A stretch of DNA of 64,000 nt from Deltaproteobacteria bacterium (GTDB taxonomy: Bacteria; Myxococcota_A; Polyangia; HGW-17), in NCBI GenBank assembly GCA_016937155.1, contig JAFGWM010000038.1:113510-177509 (forward strand), in the 5' to 3' direction. Both the position numbers and the translations under genes were made by a program. Below are positions 39,659 through 49,430 of this stretch, one piece after another. A model generated the notes under the pieces. That model saw only the letters and a list, made by a program, of their open reading frames with translations, searched no databases and was not told where the DNA came from. How positions within the stretch are numbered: the first letter of the stretch is position 1; each line of letters opens with the position of its first letter.

Positions 39659-40613
39659 TTTTTCATCGTGTATCGAATTCATTAAAGGTGATATCCTTAT
39701 AACCGCACATCGCCATCCTGATGGTGATGCAATGGGCAGCGTTCTCGCTCTCAGAGAAATCGCTATCCAGTTGGGAGCAAACGTTGTTGTTTACTCTCAG
39801 GATCCTTTTGATGAAAGCATTTCATTTTTATCAGGATTTGCTGATATTGTCAGTCATGTGGATAAAAATAAATTCTTTGATGCAGTGTTTGTTCTCGACT
39901 GTGGAAGTAAAAAATTAGTTGGAGAAGACCTTCCAGACTCAATGCATCGTAAATCACTTGTAGTCATAGATCATCATTCCACGAGAGATCCCTTTGGTGA
40001 TATAGAATTTGTAGATTCAAAAGCCAGTTCCTGCGGATTACTTATTCAGGAACTCTGCTTACAGGCAGGATTAAATCTTAACCGTGATATTTCACTAGCT
40101 CTGTGGATCGCCAGTTCCAGTGATACCGGAAGTTTCAGATATTCCAGCACTGATCCCAGAACCATGTATTATGCAGCACAGCTACTTGAAAATGGAGCTG
40201 ACCCCTGGCTGTGTGCAAAAGCTCTTTATGAATCCAATCCTCCGGAGAGGATGAAACTTCTTGGACTGGTTCTTTCCACTATGCAAATAAGACATAACGG
40301 CAAAACTGCTTCTTTGTACGTTAGCAATTCCATGCTTGATGAATCCGGAGCTGATATGGAAACAAGCAGTGGTTTTGTAAATTATGTAAGATCCATCAGG
40401 GGTGTTGAAATTGCATTTATTTTAAGGCCCGGAGATGATGAAAATCTTGTAAAAGTCTCATTCAGAAGCACTGGTAATTTCCCAGTGGATAAAATTGCGG
40501 CTCTCTTTGGTGGTGGTGGTCATCCAAATGCTGCCGGAGCTTCATTCCAGTGCAGTATAAACTGTGCAATGGATAAGGTTTTCGATGTGATTGGAGAAAC
40601 TTACGGATGGTAG
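39651..40613 (+). CDS. nrnA: DHH/DHHA1 phosphoesterase, NrnA-like
   Basis: Motifs of the DHH family are clear: ITAHRHPDGDAMGS, VFVLDCGS, VIDHHSTRDPFG and, at the C-terminal DHHA1 domain, FGGGGHPNAAGA. NrnA degrades oligoribonucleotides and pAp, and members in this gene position (between rbfA and truB) are typical. ATG 39651 was chosen because GAGGT lies five bases upstream. The 3' end overlaps truB by seven bases. Confidence 0.93.
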   Translation: MIDFSSCIEFIKGDILITAHRHPDGDAMGSVLALREIAIQLGANVVVYSQDPFDESISFLSGFADIVSHVDKNKFFDAVFVLDCGSKKLVGEDLPDSMHRKSLVVIDHHSTRDPFGDIEFVDSKASSCGLLIQELCLQAGLNLNRDISLALWIASSSDTGSFRYSSTDPRTMYYAAQLLENGADPWLCAKALYESNPPERMKLLGLVLSTMQIRHNGKTASLYVSNSMLDESGADMETSSGFVNYVRSIRGVEIAFILRPGDDENLVKVSFRSTGNFPVDKIAALFGGGGHPNAAGASFQCSINCAMDKVFDVIGETYGW

Positions 40614-41545
40614 TTTCCGGTGTACTTTGTGTTAATAAACCCACAGGAATGACAAGTCATGATGTTGTACACAGGATCCGCCGTACATTTAAAGTAAAAG
40701 CTGGACATGCAGGAACTCTCGATCCTCTTGCTCAGGGTGTACTTATCATTCTCATCGGTGATTACACAAGACTTTCTGAATATTTCACATCAGATTCAAA
40801 AAAATATAATACAACTGTAAAACTTGGAGTTGAGACAGATACTATTGACAGTGAAGGCTGCATTGTGTCTCAAAAATCCACAGATCATCTTACTGAAGAG
40901 ATTATAAAAAATTCAATTTCCAGATTCACTGGTAAAATTTCTCAAATACCCCCAATGTTCAGTGCTGTAAAAGTTAATGGAAAACCTCTGTACAAGGCTG
41001 CCCGTAAAGGGGAAACTGTTGACAGAAAACCCAGACAGGTAAATATCCATTCTCTGGAGCTCGTCAAATTTAGCACATCCGAAATTGAACTGGATGTATA
41101 TTGTTCAAAAGGCACCTATATCCGTCAACTTGCTCTTGATATATGTCTTGATTCAAACACGGTGGGTCATCTGACAAAACTCACCAGAACAGCAAGTGGG
41201 GATTTTATAATTAAAAATGCTATTCCTCTTGATTCAATTCTGGAAATGTCCACCGAGGAATTTATCGATAATCTTGATTCCGGCATACGGTTTTTAAAGG
41301 GATTTTATATTCTTGAAAACATTTCCGATGACGATTTTTCCAAGATCTCCAATGGAACTCAGATCGAACTTCCATTAGTACAGGATACTGAAAATGCCGC
41401 TGTTGTAACCAAAAGCGGATATATTGCAGCTATCGGTCAGATAAAAAACAATAATTTTTTTCCAGGAAAAGTGTTACGAAATATAATTGATAATAGTTTT
41501 TATCAAAATACTCAGAATCAAATAAAAGGAGAGTTACCAAAATGA
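40607..41545 (+). CDS. truB: tRNA pseudouridine-55 synthase
   Basis: The protein starts with [16 protein letters not shown] and has the catalytic block [14 protein letters not shown] with the active-site Asp, then YDATVKLG-type text ([14 protein letters not shown]) and [12 protein letters not shown]. TruB makes pseudouridine at position 55 in the T loop of tRNAs. The 312-residue length is normal. It ends with an ATGA overlap into rpsO, so the two are co-translated. Confidence 0.98.
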   Translation: MVVSGVLCVNKPTGMTSHDVVHRIRRTFKVKAGHAGTLDPLAQGVLIILIGDYTRLSEYFTSDSKKYNTTVKLGVETDTIDSEGCIVSQKSTDHLTEEIIKNSISRFTGKISQIPPMFSAVKVNGKPLYKAARKGETVDRKPRQVNIHSLELVKFSTSEIELDVYCSKGTYIRQLALDICLDSNTVGHLTKLTRTASGDFIIKNAIPLDSILEMSTEEFIDNLDSGIRFLKGFYILENISDDDFSKISNGTQIELPLVQDTENAAVVTKSGYIAAIGQIKNNNFFPGKVLRNIIDNSFYQNTQNQIKGELPK

Positions 41546-41811
41546 GTATGAGCACCAGCAAAAAGAACGAAGTTATTTCCAAATTTAAAACACATGAATC
41601 CGATACAGGTTCACCTGAAGTGCAGATTGCTCTTCTAACCGAACGTATTGTTCATCTTACAGAGCATTTCAAAACTCACAAAAAGGATCATCACTCAAGA
41701 AGAGGTCTTCTGATGCTTGTTGGGAGAAGAAGAAGACTTCTCGATTATCTCAAAAAGAAGAAGTTCTCCCGTTATCAGTCCATAATCAAGGAACTCGGCA
41801 TTCGTCGTTAA
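41542..41811 (+). CDS. rpsO: 30S ribosomal protein S15
   Basis: The 89-residue protein contains [45 protein letters not shown] and the final [12 protein letters not shown], all diagnostic of S15. AAAAGGAGAG lies upstream of ATG 41542. A strong terminator follows within 16 bases, so rpsO is the last gene of the ylxP-led operon under termination. Confidence 0.99.
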   Translation: MSMSTSKKNEVISKFKTHESDTGSPEVQIALLTERIVHLTEHFKTHKKDHHSRRGLLMLVGRRRRLLDYLKKKKFSRYQSIIKELGIRR

Positions 41812-41826
41812 TCAAAAAAGTTTAAT

Positions 41827-41853
41827 GGGGGCCAATTCTGGCCCCCGGTTTTT
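41827..41853 (+). terminator. rho-independent terminator after rpsO
   Basis: GGGGGCC (41827-41833) and GGCCCCC (41840-41846) form a seven-base GC stem around the loop AATTCT, followed by GG and a T5 run. It is the clearest terminator in the window. In many bacteria partial read-through here feeds the following pnp gene. Confidence 0.93.
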
Positions 41854-41854
41854 C

Positions 41855-41930
41855 CCATCAGGATGGTCGAGTCATTTGCCGACATAATGTTTATTTATTC
41901 ATTGTGTGGGCAAATGACTCTTCCTGATGG
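41855..41930 (+). ncRNA. pnp leader stem-loop, probable RNase III-type autoregulatory hairpin
   Basis: Three nested inverted blocks make one 76-base hairpin. CCATCAGGA (41855-41863) pairs with TCCTGATGG (41922-41930), GAGTCATTTGCC (41869-41880) with GGCAAATGACTC (41909-41920), and ACATAATG (41882-41889) with CATTGTGT (41900-41907, one G-U). The apical loop is ten bases, with a small internal bulge. It ends 21 bases before the pnp ATG. In E. coli the pnp leader forms a comparable hairpin cut by RNase III, after which PNPase represses its own mRNA; the same logic is inferred here. Confidence 0.9.
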
Positions 41931-41951
41931 TTATGTTGAAAGGTATTTATT

Positions 41952-44060
41952 ATGTTCGTACAGGAAACAATCGAAGTTGGTGGAAAAACAATCACCATCG
42001 AAACAGGTAAAATTGCTAAACAGGCAAGTGGCAGTGTTATTGTAAAAAGCGGAAAATCTATGGTTCTGGTTACCGCTGTAGCATCATCCAAAGGACGTGA
42101 AGATATTGATTTCATGCCACTTACTGTTGATTATCAGGAAAAAAGTTATGCTGCAGGAAAAATTCCGGGAAATTTCTTTCGCAGAGAAGGAAAATTGAGT
42201 GAAGGGGAAATCCTTGCTTCAAGACTCATTGACAGGCCTGCAAGACCTCTTTTCCCTGATGGATGGAATTATGAAACACAGATAATAGCCACTGTTCTTA
42301 GTCATGATGGAGAAAACTGTACCTATACACTTTCTCAGATTGGTGCCAGCGCTGCGCTGATGCTCAGTGATATTCCATGGAACGGTCCGGTAGCAGGAGT
42401 TCAAATTGGCCGAATTGACGGAAAACTTGTGGCGTACCCGAGCATATCTTCAATGGCCGAGTCTGATATGGATTTGAATCTCGTTGCATCTAAGGATGCT
42501 ATTGTTATGGTTGAAGGGGAACTTAATAATCTCTCTGAAGATGAACTTCTTGAGGCTCTTTATTTCGGTCATGACAGTGCTCAGGCTGTTATTGAAGCCC
42601 AGTTGAAGCTTCAGAAACTGGCAGGGAAAATAAAAAGAGATTTTATTCCTAAAAAGACCGATGAGGAATTAAAAACAAGAGTGATTGATACCGTCGGTGA
42701 TTCTCTTGAAAAAGCCCTTTTGAATACAGAGAAACTCGATCGCTACAAAGCAATCGACAGTGTTCATGACCAGGTATGGGAAGCATTGTCTGAAGAATAT
42801 CCTGATAAAAAAAGTGCTGTTTCATCAATAATCAATCACATGAAATATGATCTCGTCCGAGGTAAAATTATAAAAGAAAACAAACGTCTGGATAATCGAA
42901 CCACCACTGATATAAGACCAATTACGGGGGAAACATCCCTTCTTCCCATGGCTCACGGAAGTGCACTGTTTACCAGAGGTGAAACTCAGTCTATTGTAAC
43001 CACCACACTCGGATTTGGAATGGACAATCAGAAGCTTGATCTTCTCACGGGTGAAGAATTCAGAAGTTTTATGCTCCACTATAATTTTCCACCATTCAGT
43101 GTAGGAGAAACTAAACCGCTGAGAGGACCAGGAAGAAGAGAAATCGGGCATGGACATCTGGCATATCGTGCTATATCAAAAGTTCTCCCTGATATTGAAG
43201 AATTTCCATATGTAATCCGTATTGTAAGTGAAATTACTGAAAGTAACGGCAGCTCCTCCATGGCTACCGTATGTGGTGGAAGCATGTCACTTATGGATTG
43301 TGGTGTTCCCATTAAAGCTCCTGTGGCCGGTATTGCAATGGGACTCATCAAGGAAGGCGATGAATTTGCAGTTCTTTCTGACATTCTTGGAGATGAGGAT
43401 CATCTTGGAGATATGGATTTCAAGGTAGCTGGAACCGAATCAGGCATCAATGCTGTCCAAATGGATATAAAAATTGATGGCATCAACCGGGAAATAATGA
43501 AAAAAGCACTTTATCAGGCCAGAGATGGCAGACTGCACATACTCGGCAAAATGGCAGAGATTATTCCCGAAAGCAGAAAAAAACTGGTATCACATGCTCC
43601 CCGTGTTACTTCCATAATGATTAATCCCGATAAAATCAGAGATGTTATTGGACCCGGCGGAAAAATGATTCGTGCTATCACTGAAAATACAGGGGCAAAA
43701 ATTGATGTTGATGACAGTGGCAAGATCCTTATTGCTGCTAATGATGATGAGAAAGCCAGTGCTGCTCTCCAGTTTATTCAGAATCTAACCAGAGATCCCA
43801 AAACTGGTGAAATCTATAAAGGTATTGCCAGAAGAATTATTGACAAAGTTGGTGTTGTAGTTGAATTTTTACCGGGAAATGATGGACTTGTTCATATAAG
43901 CGAACTCGATAATAAATTCGTAAACAGCATTGACGAAGTAGTTAAACTCGGCGATAGTGTTGTTGTAAAAATAACAGATATTGAACGTGGTGGAAAAATT
44001 AAACTATCCAGGAAACAGGCTCTCGAAGCTCAGGAGTCTGAAATTATACACGGTATTTAA
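41952..44060 (+). CDS. pnp: polyribonucleotide nucleotidyltransferase
   Basis: The 702-residue enzyme has two RNase PH domains (FFRREGKLSEGEILASRLIDRPARPLFP; later ETSLLPMAHGSALFTRGETQ, with GGSMSLMDCGVP). A KH domain (VIGPGGKMIRAITENTGAKIDV) and a C-terminal S1 domain (GVVVEFLPGNDGLVHISEL) follow. It degrades RNA 3'-5' by phosphorolysis. AAAGG lies upstream of ATG 41952, just beyond the leader hairpin. Length and domain order are standard. Confidence 0.99.
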   Translation: MFVQETIEVGGKTITIETGKIAKQASGSVIVKSGKSMVLVTAVASSKGREDIDFMPLTVDYQEKSYAAGKIPGNFFRREGKLSEGEILASRLIDRPARPLFPDGWNYETQIIATVLSHDGENCTYTLSQIGASAALMLSDIPWNGPVAGVQIGRIDGKLVAYPSISSMAESDMDLNLVASKDAIVMVEGELNNLSEDELLEALYFGHDSAQAVIEAQLKLQKLAGKIKRDFIPKKTDEELKTRVIDTVGDSLEKALLNTEKLDRYKAIDSVHDQVWEALSEEYPDKKSAVSSIINHMKYDLVRGKIIKENKRLDNRTTTDIRPITGETSLLPMAHGSALFTRGETQSIVTTTLGFGMDNQKLDLLTGEEFRSFMLHYNFPPFSVGETKPLRGPGRREIGHGHLAYRAISKVLPDIEEFPYVIRIVSEITESNGSSSMATVCGGSMSLMDCGVPIKAPVAGIAMGLIKEGDEFAVLSDILGDEDHLGDMDFKVAGTESGINAVQMDIKIDGINREIMKKALYQARDGRLHILGKMAEIIPESRKKLVSHAPRVTSIMINPDKIRDVIGPGGKMIRAITENTGAKIDVDDSGKILIAANDDEKASAALQFIQNLTRDPKTGEIYKGIARRIIDKVGVVVEFLPGNDGLVHISELDNKFVNSIDEVVKLGDSVVVKITDIERGGKIKLSRKQALEAQESEIIHGI

Positions 44061-44061
44061 T

Positions 44062-46506
44062 ATGAAATTCTTCAGTGGCATTTCCAGCTCTCTGGGGCTT
44101 GTGGGTAATCGTTTTCTTAAACTGTTTTCTGACCGTATTGAATTTTCGGATGAAGATCTTAATAAACTGTCGGAAACTGATGAAAATATAAGTTACATTT
44201 ACGTCCTGAGGGCTGAAAATGCACTGGATTATTTTGTTTTAAAATGTGTGCTCGAAAAAGCCGGTATTGATTTCCCCTCTGTAGTTGTTCCACAAATAAG
44301 TTCTGTTCTTGGTTCCAATAAAACCCTTACTTTAATTCAAAAACTTATTTTCGGTGCAGATTTTACCGAAACTGTAGTTTTCAAGGATGTTATTTCCGGA
44401 CACAATGCAGTAGTCGCGCTTTTTTCCCCAGGCACTATTTTTCACCCGAAAGATACCCCTGCGGCAAATAAATTTCTTTATAATTTAGTTTGCACACTGA
44501 AAACTGAAAAGACCGACCGCAGGTTTATTGCTGTTCCTGTTGTTCCCATCTGGCAAAGGCATAGTGTCAGACAACAATCCAGTCATCAGAGTGTTGTTGA
44601 AAAAATTCTTGGAACACCTGAACATTATGGAATCATTAAAACAACACTGATGAGCCTTTTCAGTGGATTCAGACCCGTAGTTAAAATTGGTAAGCCGGTT
44701 CATATTTCAGACTATCTTTCAACTCATTCACATCTTACCTGTCGAGCTGTTTCTAAAAATATTCGGTTTCTTATGGAGAAACATATTGAAAGTGAGTTTA
44801 GATTATTTTTAGGTCCACTCATGGAATCATTTGAAGGTATTAAACGAACTCTTTCTCACAATAAAAATATAATAAATGAGTTTCTGGATGCAGTTGACAA
44901 TGGGGAGAAATCTCAGGATGTCATAAAGGAATTGAATAAAAGTATAAATGAAATTCCCTCATCTCCTTCAACTGCCATATTAACATTCCATAAACACATT
45001 CTCAGTTTTACATGGAATTTGATTTACAAAGGTTTCGAAATTGATGATGAAGGATTTTCAAGAATGAGGCAGGCCGCTGAGAAAGGACCCCTACTCATTA
45101 TTCCGAGCCATAGAAGTCACATAGATTATCTGGTTCTCTCATGGTTTATGGATAAATATCATATGCCTATTCCGCATATTGCCGCGGGAAAAAATCTGAG
45201 TTTCTGGCCAATGGGAACTTTATTCAGAGGTGGCGGGGCTTTTTTTATACGAAGAACATTTAAGGGAAATAAATTATACAAAACCGTTCTCACTGAATAT
45301 CTGGCGATGCTTTTCAACAAGGGTATTAATGTTGAATTCTTTATCGAAGGAACACGTTCACGAAGCGGAAAAATCGTATACCCTAAGACAGGGATGCTTT
45401 CCATTATTTCCGGACTGGTTCAATCCGGTGCAATACCTTCACCAATGATAGTACCAGTGTCCATTGGGTATGAAAAAGTTCTTGAGGATAACAGTTATAA
45501 CGATGAGGATTCTGGAAAACCCAAGCAGAAAGAAAATTTTAGTCTGATTTTAAAAAACTTCAGTGTACTGCTCAATAAATATGGTAGAGCAAACATCAGA
45601 ATCGGAGAACCATTTTCTCTTGCAGATGAACTTAATTCCAGCAGCCAGTTGGAGTTCGAGGATAGGGTCAATCAGGTTGCCTTCCGGACTGCAAGTGAGA
45701 TTGTACAAAATACTCTTGTAACAAGTTCCATGGTGTTTGCTGCCGCAATACTCGGACCGGAAACTCAATTCACTGAGAATCAATTATTTAAAAGATATGT
45801 TCTGTTGAGGGATTTTGCTGTTGAATCAGGCGCTAAAATATCAAAAACTCTTCAAAATAAAGATACCCTTTATAAATACTTCCTTCGTTCCCTGAAAGGT
45901 TTTTCCCGATATATCAACACTGATAATTTAATAATGGTGAATCCTCACCACCGGAAAAATCTTGTATACTATAAAAATGGGTATATTCAGGTTGTTATAA
46001 AACCTGCCCTGGCGATATTCAGTCGCTCCTTTGGGGTTGGTGCATCCATAATGCACGAATACATCTGGAATCAACTCGTTCGTGAATTTGCCAATTTAAA
46101 CTTTCATAATTCAGATTTTTCTCAGGATAAGTATCCAGATTTATCGGAAAAATATAAGTCTTATGAGGCAATCTTCGGATGGTTTTTTATTCATATTATT
46201 TCAGGGCAACTCTATCTGCTGGAAAAGCTGGTTGAAACAAGGGGCAATGAAGTTGTTATAAAGGAATTCATTTCGGAAATTCTGAAATCCCAGCCTATGA
46301 AAAATTCTCTGTATCTGCCTGAGTCATCAAGTATGACTACTTTCAGAGATACCATTTCTCTTTTTCAGTCTCAGGGAATACTCCCTGAGGAAGCTAAGTT
46401 CTCCTGCACTGATGAATGCATTTCAAAACTGAATATGGAAATAAAAGCCAGACAGGAAATTATACAACACATCCAACAACTTCAAATACTGCAGAGTAAT
46501 GATTAA
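44062..46506 (+). CDS. plsB: glycerol-3-phosphate acyltransferase, PlsB family
   Basis: From ATG 44062, two bases after the pnp stop, the protein is 814 residues, close to E. coli PlsB (807). Acyltransferase blocks are in order near residues 345-480: IIPSHRSHIDYLVLSW (HxxxxD), GTLFRGGGAFFIRR, FIEGTRSRSGK and IVPVSIGYEKV. PlsB acylates glycerol-3-phosphate at sn-1 on the inner membrane, the first step of phospholipid synthesis. The gene is continuous with pnp and overlaps the next gene by eight bases. Full-length PlsB rather than PlsY/PlsX is notable for this kind of genome, but the window cannot show whether the latter also exist. Confidence 0.95.
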   Translation: MKFFSGISSSLGLVGNRFLKLFSDRIEFSDEDLNKLSETDENISYIYVLRAENALDYFVLKCVLEKAGIDFPSVVVPQISSVLGSNKTLTLIQKLIFGADFTETVVFKDVISGHNAVVALFSPGTIFHPKDTPAANKFLYNLVCTLKTEKTDRRFIAVPVVPIWQRHSVRQQSSHQSVVEKILGTPEHYGIIKTTLMSLFSGFRPVVKIGKPVHISDYLSTHSHLTCRAVSKNIRFLMEKHIESEFRLFLGPLMESFEGIKRTLSHNKNIINEFLDAVDNGEKSQDVIKELNKSINEIPSSPSTAILTFHKHILSFTWNLIYKGFEIDDEGFSRMRQAAEKGPLLIIPSHRSHIDYLVLSWFMDKYHMPIPHIAAGKNLSFWPMGTLFRGGGAFFIRRTFKGNKLYKTVLTEYLAMLFNKGINVEFFIEGTRSRSGKIVYPKTGMLSIISGLVQSGAIPSPMIVPVSIGYEKVLEDNSYNDEDSGKPKQKENFSLILKNFSVLLNKYGRANIRIGEPFSLADELNSSSQLEFEDRVNQVAFRTASEIVQNTLVTSSMVFAAAILGPETQFTENQLFKRYVLLRDFAVESGAKISKTLQNKDTLYKYFLRSLKGFSRYINTDNLIMVNPHHRKNLVYYKNGYIQVVIKPALAIFSRSFGVGASIMHEYIWNQLVREFANLNFHNSDFSQDKYPDLSEKYKSYEAIFGWFFIHIISGQLYLLEKLVETRGNEVVIKEFISEILKSQPMKNSLYLPESSSMTTFRDTISLFQSQGILPEEAKFSCTDECISKLNMEIKARQEIIQHIQQLQILQSND

Positions 46507-47485
46507 AGCTTTATTCCAGGAACAGTTGAATTCTGAACAGATCAGGTGTCATTTATGTGTACATCGTTGCATTTTAAATCCCGATAATTTTGGAGTTTGT
46601 GGAGTAAGAAAAAATATCGGTGGAATACTTTACAGTTATGCAGATGAACTTATTGGAATAGTCAGTCTTGATCCCGTTGAGAAAAAACCACTTTATCATG
46701 TTCACCCCTTTGGAAAAGCATTTTCATTTGCCGGCTACGGTTGTAACCTTCACTGTGAGTGGTGTCAAAATCACAAAATTTCACAAAATGCAGTAAATCC
46801 CGGACAAAGTTATACACCTGAGGAAATTGTTTCTCAGGCTGTTTTTTCCGGAGCTGATTTAATCAGTGCTACATACACTGAGCCCACAATTTTTTTTGAA
46901 TTTGCTCATGAAGTAAATCAACTGGCCAGACAATCCGGAATTACAACCTCCTGGGTAACAAATGGTACTATTACTCCGGAAGCTCTCGAGGAAGCAAAAG
47001 ATTACCTTGATGCTGTAAACGTTGATCTCAAGGGAATAGATAATCCGTTATTAAAAAAACTTACCGGGGTATCACCTGATGTTATTCTTGAGAATATCAA
47101 AGTGATGATCGATTATGGAATTCATGTTGAAGTAACTACGCTTTTAATTCCAGGTGTAAATGATTCTCCTTCGGATATTGATTTACTTATTCAGAACCTT
47201 TTAAAAATAGATAATAATATTATCTGGCATATAAGTGCGTACTACCCATCCTGGAAATTTACAGCCCCTCCCACCAGAGAAAGTTCTATTATTAAAGCTG
47301 TAGAAACTGCAAAGAAAGCTGGATTAAAATTCTGCTATGGTGGAAATATCAGCAAAAACGCTGCCACATCATCCACTATTTGTCCTCAATGCAACTTTAC
47401 TTTAATTGATCGTGTAAACCATACTTCAAGGCTGACAAACGGATCATGCCCCAACTGTAACACCAAGATTCCAGGTATATTTTAA
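46499..47485 (+). CDS. amrS: radical SAM enzyme of the AmmeMemoRadiSam type (PflA-like)
   Basis: An N-terminal Cys cluster (CHLCVHRCILNPDNFGVCGVR) precedes the radical SAM motif CNLHCEWCQN (CxxxCxxC). Downstream are TYTEPTIFFEF, VTNGT and LDAVNVDLKG, typical of PflA-like activases of the AmrS group. A C-terminal zinc ribbon (CPQCNFTLID, CPNCNTKI) is extra. The usual partners AMMECR1 and Memo are not in the window. The substrate is unknown for most members. ATG 46499 overlaps the end of plsB. Confidence 0.9.
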   Translation: MIKALFQEQLNSEQIRCHLCVHRCILNPDNFGVCGVRKNIGGILYSYADELIGIVSLDPVEKKPLYHVHPFGKAFSFAGYGCNLHCEWCQNHKISQNAVNPGQSYTPEEIVSQAVFSGADLISATYTEPTIFFEFAHEVNQLARQSGITTSWVTNGTITPEALEEAKDYLDAVNVDLKGIDNPLLKKLTGVSPDVILENIKVMIDYGIHVEVTTLLIPGVNDSPSDIDLLIQNLLKIDNNIIWHISAYYPSWKFTAPPTRESSIIKAVETAKKAGLKFCYGGNISKNAATSSTICPQCNFTLIDRVNHTSRLTNGSCPNCNTKIPGIF

Positions 47486-47487
47486 TT

Positions 47488-49407
47488 TTATAAACTGTAT
47501 TTGGATATTTTTTTATGCAGGCCTTCTCTGGTTATACCGAGTGATTTAGCTGTGTTCGTCCTGTTCTGATCATGATCTGCCAAAGCCTGCTGCAGAATCT
47601 GTTTTTCGACTTTTTCCATCATTTGTTTCAGATGCTCACCTTTAACATAGTTTTTATCAGCTATAACAGCGGTTTCACTTCTTTGGTGAGGACTGAGATC
47701 TTTTGGTTTGATAATTCCACCGTCATCCGCAAGAATAACCATACGATGAACTTCATTTTCAAGTTCTCTGATATTTCCCTTCCACTCATAATTCCTCATT
47801 TCTTCAAGAGTCATTTCATCAATTGTAACGATTTTCTTCAACTCCATTTTATACTTCTCGAGAAAATGATTAATCAGAAGTGGGATATCCTCTCTTCGTT
47901 CTCTTAGGGGAGGCAACTGCAATGGGAACACATGAAGTCGATAGAAAAGATCCTCTCTGAAGTTTCCTTTTGAAACCTCATTTTCAAGGGATTTGTGGGT
48001 AGCGCTGATTATTCTCACATCCACATACTTTACTTCAGTTGAACCTAGCGGTCTGATCTCACCTTCCTGTAACACTCTCAATAATTTCACCTGAAGTGTA
48101 GGTGACATATCAGCTATTTCATCAAGAAACAGTGTTCCATTATCGGCTATTTCAAAAAGCCCTTTCTTATCTCTATCAGCACCAGTAAATGCTCCTTTTA
48201 CGTGCCCAAAAAGTTCACTTTCCAGAAGTGTTTCGGGAAGTGCTGCACAGTTCTGCGCAACGAACATCTTATCCTTGCGGCGGCTCTGATAATGAATTGC
48301 AGTGGCAATAATCTCTTTTCCTGTACCGGTTTCACCATTTATATGTATACTTACCCGGGTGTCCAGAACCTTTGAAAGTTGTTCAAATATTTTTTTCATT
48401 AAAGGGCTTTCGCCAATAATATTATCAAAACTAAGTACAGGGGTGCGCTTTTTAAGATAAATGTTCTCAGACTGAACTTTTTCTCTGGTTTCCTTCAGTT
48501 GGCTGTATAACCTTGCATTCTCAATCGCGAGATTAGCCTGATAACTCAGCAGTGTAAGGTACTCAAGATCCTTTTCATTAAAAAGACCTGACTTCTCTCT
48601 GTTATCACATTGCAGTACTGTTGTTATACTGTTTCCGTTCCACAGTGGAACTGCAATAATTGAATTTATCTGTGCAGCAAGAATACTCTCACTCTGGCTC
48701 AGTTCACTGGCGGCGTCAGCAGCAATAATTGCCTCTTTCCTTTTTAAAACCAGTTGGAGCAAACTCCTCGATCCATCACTTCCCTTTTTACCTGATCTTG
48801 AAATAGAGAATACAGATCTGAACCGTGAAACATCCTGTTCTTTAAGAAATATTGTAACGTTTGTCGCTCTGGAGATAATATTAAAAACAGCCTCAGAAAC
48901 ACTTCCAAGAACCTTTTCAAGCTCTAGTCCACCCCGCCCTATTGTCTGTACCATTCGATACATAATCGCAGCTAGATCCTGATCGGACTCAGCTCTGACA
49001 CGTATATCAGATATTTCATCCATACTTCTGACTGCAACTATCTTCGTGGAGACGGTGGGATCCTTTATTCCACTCGGAGCAGTCAACTCTCTACACTCTA
49101 AAACTACAGGATTATACGGAGCACCAAGAATCAGCCTGTCTCCTGGCTGGATTGGGTACTCCCATTTCTTGCTGGAATCAAGGGGGATAAGATCTCCGGA
49201 TCTCTCAATAATGCTTCCATTGGTTGATCTTAAATCCTTGTAGATATACTGGTTATCTTCCCAGAATATCTGGGCATGTTCACCACTGATATGAAAATCA
49301 GGAATAACAATGCTGTTTTCATCATTTCTTCCAATAGTGACATGTGGATATCCAACTTCAAAACACACACCCTGTTTATCACCTTTTATAACCTCAAGTT
49401 GGATCAT
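47488..49407 (-). CDS. FHA-GAF sigma-54-dependent transcriptional activator
   Basis: Residues about 1-110 are an FHA domain ([34 protein letters not shown]) for phospho-Thr binding. About 145-310 is a GAF domain. About 330-560 is the sigma-54 AAA+ core with Walker A GETGTGKE, the GAFTGA loop, Walker [10 protein letters not shown] and the arginine-rich sensor [14 protein letters not shown]. The C-terminal 45 residues are a Fis-type helix-turn-helix ([20 protein letters not shown]). It activates sigma-54 promoters, probably in response to a Ser/Thr kinase. This FHA arrangement is abundant in myxobacteria. Its targets are not visible here. Confidence 0.96.
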   Translation of the reverse strand: MIQLEVIKGDKQGVCFEVGYPHVTIGRNDENSIVIPDFHISGEHAQIFWEDNQYIYKDLRSTNGSIIERSGDLIPLDSSKKWEYPIQPGDRLILGAPYNPVVLECRELTAPSGIKDPTVSTKIVAVRSMDEISDIRVRAESDQDLAAIMYRMVQTIGRGGLELEKVLGSVSEAVFNIISRATNVTIFLKEQDVSRFRSVFSISRSGKKGSDGSRSLLQLVLKRKEAIIAADAASELSQSESILAAQINSIIAVPLWNGNSITTVLQCDNREKSGLFNEKDLEYLTLLSYQANLAIENARLYSQLKETREKVQSENIYLKKRTPVLSFDNIIGESPLMKKIFEQLSKVLDTRVSIHINGETGTGKEIIATAIHYQSRRKDKMFVAQNCAALPETLLESELFGHVKGAFTGADRDKKGLFEIADNGTLFLDEIADMSPTLQVKLLRVLQEGEIRPLGSTEVKYVDVRIISATHKSLENEVSKGNFREDLFYRLHVFPLQLPPLRERREDIPLLINHFLEKYKMELKKIVTIDEMTLEEMRNYEWKGNIRELENEVHRMVILADDGGIIKPKDLSPHQRSETAVIADKNYVKGEHLKQMMEKVEKQILQQALADHDQNRTNTAKSLGITREGLHKKISKYSL

Positions 49408-49430
49408 AGCAACCCCGTATCTGCGTAGAA

